A DNA stretch of 5,688 bases from Nitrospinales bacterium (lineage in GTDB: Bacteria > Nitrospinota_A > UBA7883 > JACRGQ01), in contig JAHFEI010000146.1 in assembly GCA_023248615.1 (NCBI GenBank), forward strand, positions 1 to 5,688, read 5' to 3'. A program made the translations under genes and the position numbers. This document shows positions 1-5,004 of this stretch, piece by piece. The first letter of the stretch is position 1. Each line of letters begins with the position of its first letter. The notes beneath the pieces are model-generated. The model was given only the letters and a program-made list of their open reading frames with translations, did not search any database and was not told where the DNA came from.

Positions 1-473
1 ACACCTCACCTAACCAACTGACAGACGCATTGCAAACCGATACGTACAAAATAAAAGCAAATTTAATGCATGAAGGGGGGGCAAGGATTTCCGAGACCTT
101 CCTTAAGGCAAACCAGCTTAGGGGGATTAACGAGAATGGACTAGGGGTAATCCATCTTGCCGCCTACAACGCCAAAGGTGGGCTGGAGCGGGATATCTAC
201 GTCAGCAAGTGGACTTACGAGAACCTCGCAACGCACATTCGGCTTCACGGCATTTTCAACGTAAACGATAAATCGTACCGCTCCGCTTTGCAAAAGGCGG
301 CACATGATTCCAGCCAACCATATACAGGCCCTCACGGATTAAGGTGGAACTTCGCCCAGCGCCGGATGAATGAACTTCAAGAGAAGGGGCATACATACGA
401 ACATGCCTTGTTCATCGTTTCCCACGAGATGGGCCATAGCCGCCCGGACATTACAGAGCGGTACCTGAAATGA
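1..473 (+). CDS. Tyrosine recombinase/integrase, partial (catalytic domain, 5' end outside window)
   Basis: Site-specific recombinase of the phage integrase family, which cuts and rejoins DNA through a covalent 3'-phosphotyrosine. The reading frame is open to the left edge (first full codon at 3), so the TTG at 30 is probably not the true start and the N-terminal core-binding domain is missing from view. Counting from that TTG, all six catalytic positions are visible: R19 in GGARISE, K49 in AKGG, H102 and R105 in HGLR, H136 in MGHSR, and nucleophile Y145 in RYLK. The protein ends two residues after the tyrosine. It is clearly different from the next recombinase, which starts 39 bp downstream on the same strand. 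The two may be co-transcribed, or this one may belong to a neighbouring element. Family assignment is firm; substrate and att site are unknown. Confidence 0.85.
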   Translation, partial: TSPNQLTDALQTDTYKIKANLMHEGGARISETFLKANQLRGINENGLGVIHLAAYNAKGGLERDIYVSKWTYENLATHIRLHGIFNVNDKSYRSALQKAAHDSSQPYTGPHGLRWNFAQRRMNELQEKGHTYEHALFIVSHEMGHSRPDITERYLK

Positions 474-512
474 CCTCTAAGGCTATTTTTTAGGGAATAT
501 GAATAAATACAT

Positions 513-1745
513 ATGAGAAATAACGGCTTTGACCAAACCCATCCGAGCATTAGCTTGGAATGCGGGCTTAACCCGTTTACACTGTCGGACATGGGGTTGG
601 TTCAAGCACGGGCATACAAGAGCGGCAAATGGCAGTTGTATTACACCTACCCCGATCCCTTTACCGGAAATGCACGTCGATGGTTCATATATTCGATTAA
701 GTACCAGAACGTCTGGGTACCGATAAACTCAAAACAACTTGCTGATCAAGTACGCGCGATTATCAATAAAGAAGTGGACGATAGAAAACACAATCCGTGG
801 CAATATCAAAAATCGTTCGGCAATGCGCTCTCCTTTAATGTTCAAGTCGAAAAGTATTTCGAATACCTTACTGAACGGGTAAAACGGGGATTGATAAAAC
901 CAGACCACTTCAATAAATCTAAAAGGCTTTTTGATGAAGTATTTAAGCCATATTTCGACAATATGGATGTCACACATGTAACCGCCGTCCAGACCGACGA
1001 ACTCACGCGAAAGCTCCCCACTTCGTGGAAACCTAAAACGCTGAAGAATGCGTTTGATATTTTGAAAGCGTTTTTCAACCGGCTGGAGTATTTGAACATA
1101 ATTCATAAATCACCTGCATTCCCAGATTTAGGAAAAATGCCCAAACCGGCTATTGAGTGGATAAATGAACAGTCCCAAGATGAAATCCTATCCGGCATAC
1201 CGAGCCGCTATCGTTCTATTTATCAGGTTATGGCGGCACATGGGTTGCGGCCGGGAGAAGCAAGGGCACTCCAAAAAGGCGACGTGGCCTTTGGTGGTGA
1301 ATATGGTTCTATTACTATCAAACGGGCATTCAGTGACGACACGCTTTTCGAAACGCCAAAAGACAAAGAAGCGCGTGTGGTGCCAATAAACCCGAAGGCA
1401 CGGGAGTTACTGGAATCCATAATTTCACGGGTAGTAGGCAATTCGACATTTCTTTTCATTGACCCCGATACTGGCAAGCCCTATACGCGCCGAAAGGTTT
1501 ATACGCAGTGGACTAAAGCGGCAAAGAAGGCCGGATACGATATAGATAATTATCGCGGCGTTAGGACATCCTATATTTCACAAATGGCCCAGGATGGAAA
1601 AGCGATTCAGGCGGTAAGTGCGGCGGCGGGGCATAGCACGTTGGAAATGACCCAGCATTATTTCAAGATGGTCTCAGAACCCACCGGCAAACTGCTTTAC
1701 GGCAAGGATAACCTCCATAAGCTCCGGCGGAAAAAGACCGACTAG
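513..1745 (+). CDS. Tyrosine recombinase (phage-type integrase), full length
   Basis: A 410-residue integrase with the three-part plan of lambda-like enzymes. Residues about 27-95 form a short strand-rich region resembling an arm-type DNA-binding domain, about 104-205 a helical core-binding domain, and about 215-390 the catalytic domain. Catalytic residues seen are R246 in HGLRPGE, K283 in TPKDK, R351 in YRGVRTS, H374 in AAGHS and nucleophile Y383 in TQHYF. The first residue of the usual HxxR box is Arg (R348) instead of His. The ATG at 513 has only a weak AGGGA about 16 bases upstream. M27 (ATG at 591) begins a stretch that looks more like a typical integrase N-terminus, so the first 26 residues are doubtful. 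It is the best candidate enzyme for the tRNA-linked att site at 3102-3203, because it has an arm-binding-like domain and that site has arm-like repeats (inference). Confidence 0.9.
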   Translation: MRNNGFDQTHPSISLECGLNPFTLSDMGLVQARAYKSGKWQLYYTYPDPFTGNARRWFIYSIKYQNVWVPINSKQLADQVRAIINKEVDDRKHNPWQYQKSFGNALSFNVQVEKYFEYLTERVKRGLIKPDHFNKSKRLFDEVFKPYFDNMDVTHVTAVQTDELTRKLPTSWKPKTLKNAFDILKAFFNRLEYLNIIHKSPAFPDLGKMPKPAIEWINEQSQDEILSGIPSRYRSIYQVMAAHGLRPGEARALQKGDVAFGGEYGSITIKRAFSDDTLFETPKDKEARVVPINPKARELLESIISRVVGNSTFLFIDPDTGKPYTRRKVYTQWTKAAKKAGYDIDNYRGVRTSYISQMAQDGKAIQAVSAAAGHSTLEMTQHYFKMVSEPTGKLLYGKDNLHKLRRKKTD

Positions 1746-1892
1746 GCGGCGTTTGCGGGGACATCGCACTCCTCATCGCTACAACGAGTTTCACCACTTT
1801 TTTGTTTTTACCGCTATTCCACCACCTTCCAGCCGCTTGGCTTTTGGGACTACATTAGAACAGGCTAAAAATTTACTCCACATATGGTGAGG

Positions 1893-2942
1893 TTAGGAAA
1901 GTGCGTACCATGCGCCCCGACCAGCGCCATGCAGCACTAGATGCCCTTTCCCGGCCAACTGGCGGAAGTGCTCCTTGAGCGTATTCCGACCAACGCCGGT
2001 AACGGTCATCATGCCGCCAATGGTCACACGGCCATGTGCGCGGGCGTATTCCAAAATCTGAACGGATAATTCCGACATGGCGGAAAGAACCAATTTCTCC
2101 CTATCCACCTTTTTAGCCAAGCGCTTCATTTGCTGTTGCATGGTGCGCAAGAAGAACAATATCCACGGTTGCCAGTTCGGCTTATCCGTGCGGATGGTGC
2201 CTTGGGTTTGGCGGAGGGCAATATAATAATCCTCCTTGCTTTGTTCGACCACACTTTCGAGTGAACTATACGGAACATAAGCATACCCGGTACGCAACAA
2301 AAGTAAGGTGGTGAGGATACGGCTTAAACGGCCATTCCCATCCTGAAAGGGGTGAATCTCCAAAAACACCACCACAAAAACGGAAATGACCAACAAGGGG
2401 TGGATCTGCTTTGTCTCCAGCGCCTCATTGATCCACGACACCAAATCTTGCATCAGGCGCGGCGTATCGAAAGGGGTAGCCGTCTCAAATATTATCCCTA
2501 CCTGCTTGCCGGACTCGTCGAATGCCGCAACGCTGTTTGAAGATGTTTTATAGTTACCGCGATGCCGTGCGTCCTTTTCGCTGTATTTCAGCAAGTCGCG
2601 GTGCAACTGCTTAATATGATTTTCGGTGATGCCTATCTCTTCCCATGAGCGGAAGACCAACTCCATCGCCTCGGCGTAGCCCGCAACTTCCTGCTCGTCG
2701 CGGCTGGCAAAAGATTTGATCTCCAATTTGCCCAGCAAGGTTTCAACCTCCCGGTCGGAGAGCTTGCTCCCTTCAATACGGGTGGAAGAGCCGATGCTTT
2801 CTATGGTGGCCACTCGCCGTAATGCGAAGAGTCGGTCGGGAGCCAAAGTGCCAAACGCCCGCCACGCGCCTTTAAATTCGTCAATCTCGGCAATTAGGGA
2901 AAGCACTTCCGGGGTTATCTGTATAGCATTGCTTTTGATCAT
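1893..2942 (-). CDS. Class II Fic family protein (probable AMP transferase) with C-terminal winged helix
   Basis: Fic proteins usually transfer AMP from ATP to a Ser, Thr or Tyr hydroxyl of a target protein. The complete catalytic motif HPFQDGNGRLSR is at residues 197-208, with catalytic H197 and the GNGR anion loop. The inhibitory motif S-x-x-x-E-G is at residues 53-58 (S53, E57, G58) and lies N-terminal to the Fic core. This defines class II, in which the glutamate blocks productive ATP binding in cis. Residues about 145-165 fit the flap that docks the target. Residues about 275-349 look like a winged helix-turn-helix, common in long Fic proteins of about 350 residues. No separate antitoxin gene is adjacent, as expected for self-inhibition. 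The gene converges on the integrase and lies at the element edge, so it is likely cargo. The target is unknown; toxin, defence or regulatory roles are all possible. Confidence 0.93.
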   Translation of the reverse strand: MIKSNAIQITPEVLSLIAEIDEFKGAWRAFGTLAPDRLFALRRVATIESIGSSTRIEGSKLSDREVETLLGKLEIKSFASRDEQEVAGYAEAMELVFRSWEEIGITENHIKQLHRDLLKYSEKDARHRGNYKTSSNSVAAFDESGKQVGIIFETATPFDTPRLMQDLVSWINEALETKQIHPLLVISVFVVVFLEIHPFQDGNGRLSRILTTLLLLRTGYAYVPYSSLESVVEQSKEDYYIALRQTQGTIRTDKPNWQPWILFFLRTMQQQMKRLAKKVDREKLVLSAMSELSVQILEYARAHGRVTIGGMMTVTGVGRNTLKEHFRQLAGKGHLVLHGAGRGAWYALS

Positions 2943-2950
2943 CTAGGCCA

Positions 2951-2956
2951 ATTATA
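2951..2956 (-). promoter_or_regulatory. -10 element of the Fic gene promoter
   Basis: On the - strand this reads TATAAT, a perfect sigma-70 -10 hexamer. It ends 8 bases before the ATG at 2942, so transcription starting about 7 bases downstream would begin at or within 2 bases of the start codon. No ribosome binding site is present in the gap, which fits a leaderless or nearly leaderless mRNA. No good -35 hexamer stands at 17 bases; that region is occupied by a tandem repeat. The promoter may therefore need an activator, or be weak. If the real start codon were further downstream, the leader would be longer. Confidence 0.5.
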
Positions 2957-2976
2957 CACCCATTTACACCCATTTA
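2957..2976. repeat. Two perfect 10-bp tandem repeats abutting the Fic -10 element
   Basis: The + strand unit CACCCATTTA occurs twice in direct tandem, one helical turn apart. It occupies the spacer upstream of the TATAAT of the Fic gene. A same-face pair of sites in a core promoter suits an operator, and the winged helix of the Fic protein is a possible ligand (inference). An alternative is a pair of distal integrase arm-type sites, since the attachment core is about 200 bases to the right. Confidence 0.5.
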
Positions 2977-3101
2977 GGGAATTGCTGTTAAATCCGCCAA
3001 CATCAGCTACCCGCGATAGGCATGTACCTCCGCTGGAACCCTTAATCAGGTAAATATCCCGTAGCCATGGGATGCCCGTTAAGATCACACTCCACCGTCA
3101 A

Positions 3102-3121
3102 GTGTGTGCAGGTGTGTGCAG
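3102..3121. repeat. Two perfect 10-bp tandem repeats, putative integrase arm-type sites
   Basis: The unit GTGTGTGCAG is repeated twice in direct tandem. It lies about 55 bases left of the tRNA-derived core, with an IHF-like site between. Lambda-family integrases bind pairs or triplets of tandem sites of about 10 bp in the P' arm, at a similar distance from the core (established for lambda). Assignment to integrase binding rests on position and spacing only; a chance GT-rich repeat cannot be excluded. Confidence 0.45.
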
Positions 3122-3138
3122 GCCATTTTTTAATTTTG

Positions 3139-3151
3139 CAAGTATTTGATT
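3139..3151 (-). promoter_or_regulatory. Putative IHF binding site
   Basis: On the - strand the sequence AATCAAATACTTG matches the IHF consensus WATCAANNNNTTR at every defined position. It sits in an AT-rich stretch (about 3126-3155), between the tandem repeats and the tRNA-derived core. In lambda attP the H' site occupies the same place between the core and the P' arm sites. There, IHF bends DNA so that integrase can bridge arm and core. The function here is inferred from the match and location. Confidence 0.5.
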
Positions 3152-3175
3152 TTATGTGCGTTATGTGGTGCTGTC

Positions 3176-3203
3176 CGGGGTTCGAATCCCTGCACCGCCA
3201 CCA
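3176..3203 (+). other. tRNA 3'-end remnant forming the att site (distal attachment site)
   Basis: A five-pair T-stem (3176-3180 with 3188-3192, one G-T pair) encloses the loop TTCGAAT, with GTTCGAATCC as in canonical tRNAs. It is followed by acceptor strand CACCGCC (3193-3199), discriminator A (3200) and CCA (3201-3203). The matching 5' acceptor strand GGCGGTG, D-arm and anticodon arm are absent upstream, where the DNA is AT-rich. It is therefore a fragment, not a functional gene. The isotype is not readable without the anticodon. G70 and its implied C3 partner argue against tRNA-Ala and tmRNA; an elongator tRNA-Met or a Leu tRNA would fit the acceptor and A73. The identity block may extend a few bases further left. 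Confidence 0.82.
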
Positions 3204-3225
3204 ATTTTTCAATGGCTTATCCCCC

Positions 3226-3252
3226 AAAAGGCTGTGTGAAGGTTTGCCTTCC
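3226..3252 (-). terminator. Possible weak terminator of the periplasmic operon
   Basis: Read on the - strand, AAGGC (3250-3246) can pair with GCCTT (3232-3228) around a 13-base loop, extended by two G-T pairs into a short TTTT run. A competing hairpin pairs GAAGG with CCTTC (3251-3247 with 3242-3238). It lies about 30 bases after the stop of the last operon gene, the right place for a terminator. The stem is short and the T run brief, so support is weak. Confidence 0.25.
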
Positions 3253-3280
3253 GACCATCTACTTAAACTTCTGCTACCGA

Positions 3281-3757
3281 TCATTCACCCGCAGGGATAA
3301 GGACATCGCAGAGTCCTACCAACTTGCCTATGGAGCAAGAGAGACATTCCCCACTTTTGGCGAAAATACTTTTCCCCTCCAGTACGTTCACGATATTGAA
3401 CGCCACAGCATAATCGTTCCCCTGTTTTTTGGAGACGGTAAGCGCCGCCACCAGTTCCGCGTTGAAATGCTTTGCCACCCGCGCATAGCACGCATCCAGG
3501 TCGCAATCGGCCTTTTGGTTTTCCTCCCGTAGCGCTTTTTGGAGGAATTTTTCAACCTTGCCGCCGTAAACGAGGTCGTACTTTTCCCCCAACAGGCTGG
3601 CGAGCTTTATAGCCAATTGCAACTTTTCACCCTGAGTAAACGGGCCAGACACCGGCAGGAGGACAAGGCGGGCCGCCCCTCCCCTCTTTTCCGCCGCGCT
3701 GGCGGAAGAAGGAAACACAAGTATCCCCACCAATAAAATCGCCACCAACCACTTCAT
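3281..3757 (-). CDS. Small secreted protein with TolB/LpoB-like cysteine-containing domain, function unknown
   Basis: A 158-residue protein. The frame is open further upstream, but the ATG at 3757 is chosen. It gives an ATGA overlap with the upstream gene's stop, has a GGGGG ribosome site 7 bases before it, and begins a clear Sec signal peptide (KW, hydrophobic core, cleavage near SASAA at 18-22). The mature part opens with a strand like LVLLPVSG and contains CDLDAC (85-90). It then has HFNAELVAALTVSKK and NDYAVAFNIVNVLEGKS, and ends with CLSC (138-141) and C150. The order cysteine pair, helix, strand, then NVLEGK resembles N-terminal TolB-like or LpoB-like domains of periplasmic proteins; this is a resemblance, not an identification. 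Five cysteines in an export-bound protein suggest disulfides, perhaps handled by the TlpA-like protein of the same operon (inference). Confidence 0.75.
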   Translation of the reverse strand: MKWLVAILLVGILVFPSSASAAEKRGGAARLVLLPVSGPFTQGEKLQLAIKLASLLGEKYDLVYGGKVEKFLQKALREENQKADCDLDACYARVAKHFNAELVAALTVSKKQGNDYAVAFNIVNVLEGKSIFAKSGECLSCSIGKLVGLCDVLIPAGE

Positions 3758-4509
3758 TGTTTCCCCCACGAACGAATGTAATCTACTAGGGATTTCACCT
3801 GCTCTTCGGTCAGCGATGGCGAAACCCCGTCCACATATGCGGGCATGTACATATCCAGCAAGCCATGCACGGTCACATCCCGCAGGTAGGCATCGCCCAC
3901 CGAGGCGAGCCATGCAGGGTCGTTCAGCGCACGCGCACTGGCTCCGGCTCCCTTGCTACCATGGCACTGGGCGCAAACCCGGTGGTACAGGTAGGCTCCC
4001 TTCTGCCCCACGCCGGAATCCAGATGGCAAGTCTTGCACCGGGAATCCGTCGTCACCAACAGCCTGTTTTCCACCACCGGATGCGGCGGAGGTACAAGTT
4101 CCGCCGTCAACGTCAGTTCTATTTTGTCCTCGTCCGCATTCTCCAGGAAAACTTCAATCGTCTTCACCATAATCCCGTGTTTCCCCTTGGTGTCTACCGT
4201 CACGTCCATACGCCCGGATTCGCCGGGAGCGTACTCGCGGAAAGCGATCTCGGCGGTGGTGCAACCACAGGAGCTTTTTGTCTTAACGATACGCGCCGGG
4301 CCTTTCCCCTCGTTTTTGAAGAGAAACGTCTGGCTCACCTTATCCCCTTCCAGCGCCTTGCCAAAGTCATGGAATGTTTTTTCAAAAACTATTTTCCCCG
4401 TAGCCACCGCCTTCGGAGCGGCGCCACGCTTGCCCGTAGCATCGGCGGCCAAAGGCAAAGCGGCGCAGATAACACCGGCAACCAGGCATACCCACGCTTT
4501 ACATCGCAT
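3754..4509 (-). CDS. DUF1573 domain protein fused to a cytochrome c domain (two CXXCH)
   Basis: A 251-residue periplasmic protein. Residues 1-24 are a Sec signal peptide with a likely cut after AADA. Residues about 40-137 are a DUF1573 (immunoglobulin-like) domain, with the typical FHDFGKALEGD, the KSSCGCTTAE loop (C81, C83) and APGESG followed by DTKGKHG. Residues about 148-251 are a cytochrome c domain. CAQCH (179-183) is in the usual LYHRVCAQCHG setting, and a C-terminal helix near 236-248 follows a plausible axial methionine (M222 in MPAY). A further CKTCH at 158-162 is a second potential haem site 16 residues before the first, so the protein could carry two haems. The ATG at 4509 has GGAG 8 bases upstream and lies 3 nt after the TlpA-like gene. 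Its stop overlaps the next start. The likely role is electron transfer or redox sensing; partners are unknown. Confidence 0.9.
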   Translation of the reverse strand: MRCKAWVCLVAGVICAALPLAADATGKRGAAPKAVATGKIVFEKTFHDFGKALEGDKVSQTFLFKNEGKGPARIVKTKSSCGCTTAEIAFREYAPGESGRMDVTVDTKGKHGIMVKTIEVFLENADEDKIELTLTAELVPPPHPVVENRLLVTTDSRCKTCHLDSGVGQKGAYLYHRVCAQCHGSKGAGASARALNDPAWLASVGDAYLRDVTVHGLLDMYMPAYVDGVSPSLTEEQVKSLVDYIRSWGKQ

Positions 4510-4512
4510 CGG

Positions 4513-5004
4513 TCACTCCAGGGCTTTTATCGCCTGCTCCACTTTGGTCATGTTGTCCTCCGTAAACCCGGATAGCACATGTGTGATGACGTTGTTCGAA
4601 TCCATCAGCACCGTGTGCGGATAGCCGGTAAAATTGTAAAGCTCCATCAGCTTGCGCCCAGCCATCACCACCGTTGCCGGGTGCCCCGGAAGCGCCGCCA
4701 GGAACTCGACCACTTCGGAGCGGGGGTTGGAATCGCAATGCACCGCCACGAACTGCACGTTTGGGTGCTCTTTCTCCATCCTCGCCATTTCCGGCAATTC
4801 CTTCTTGCACGGAATGCACTTCACCCAAAAAAAGTTCAGCACCTTGGGCCGCGCCTCCTGCTTGGAGAGGATAAAAACTTTATCCTCCATCGTGCGCCCC
4901 ATAAAGCTGGGCGCCGGTGTGCCTACCGCAAGCCCCTCGGCCCAAACCGCCGGTGAAAACAGCAATACCGCCGATAAGACCAGGGCCATAACCATATCTC
5001 TCAC
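4513..5004 (-). CDS. TlpA/ResA-like periplasmic thiol-disulfide oxidoreductase
   Basis: A thioredoxin-fold protein of 163 residues. GTG at 5004 is chosen as start. GGAGG stands 7 bases upstream, and the GTG overlaps the stop of the preceding gene as GTGA, while ATGs at 4995 and 4989 lie too far from the ribosome site. Residues 1-22 form a signal peptide or anchor ending in AVWA. Then come GTPAPSF, the active site CIPC (63-66) in FFWVKCIPCKKELPEM, and the cis-proline P129 in GYPHTVLMD, as in TlpA and ResA. One extra cysteine, C90, lies in VAVHCDSN. Relatives reduce apocytochrome c CXXCH cysteines or maintain metal-binding thiols in the periplasm (established for ResA, CcmG, TlpA). The next gene encodes a CXXCH protein, so preparing its haem cysteines is an attractive but inferred role. 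Confidence 0.88.
   Translation of the reverse strand: MRDMVMALVLSAVLLFSPAVWAEGLAVGTPAPSFMGRTMEDKVFILSKQEARPKVLNFFWVKCIPCKKELPEMARMEKEHPNVQFVAVHCDSNPRSEVVEFLAALPGHPATVVMAGRKLMELYNFTGYPHTVLMDSNNVITHVLSGFTEDNMTKVEQAIKALE

Larger units (their letters stand above)
1..3203. mobile_element. Terminal part of a tRNA-integrated genetic element
   Basis: The sequence shows two tyrosine recombinase genes, a Fic gene, a region with att-arm features and, at the right edge, a tRNA 3' end without its 5' half. Elements that integrate in tRNA genes restore an intact tRNA at one end and leave a copy of the tRNA 3' end at the other (established). Here the fragment is on the + strand with its CCA facing right, so the element should lie to its left and the intact tRNA should lie further left, outside the window. 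The total length and the other end are not visible. A plasmid-like, ICE-like or phage-like nature cannot be decided, because no conjugation, replication or virion gene is in view. Confidence 0.72.

Noticed and set aside
1..1745. RIT element (recombinase-in-trio)
   Set aside because: RIT elements have three recombinases with overlapping genes; only two are visible and they are separated by 39 bp. A third gene to the left cannot be excluded.
1831..1845. Hairpin AGCC-GCTT-GGCT followed by TTT, as a terminator between the convergent integrase and Fic genes
   Set aside because: The stem is only four pairs with a short T run; too weak to call. Nothing else clear was seen in 1746-1892.
3127..3203. 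Complete tRNA gene ending at 3203
   Set aside because: Only the T-arm and the 3' acceptor strand are present; no complementary GGCGGTG, D-arm or anticodon arm can be drawn upstream.
3042..3284. 80-codon - strand frame containing WWRCRDSNPG
   Set aside because: This is the antisense translation of a tRNA 3' end, a well-known false ORF; it spans the tRNA remnant and has no ribosome site.
3146..3532. 128-codon + strand frame running from the tRNA remnant into the secreted-protein gene
   Set aside because: It starts inside the att region and lies antisense to a gene with a signal peptide and coupled start; there is no domain pattern.
3758..3913. N-terminal extension of the small secreted protein (52 extra residues)
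   Set aside because: It lies inside the cytochrome gene, reads as an Arg/Cys-rich out-of-frame shadow, and would place the signal peptide internally.
4034..4624. 196-codon + strand frame antisense to the DUF1573-cytochrome gene
   Set aside because: It is a shadow of the opposite-strand gene, which has recognisable domains, a signal peptide and a ribosome site.
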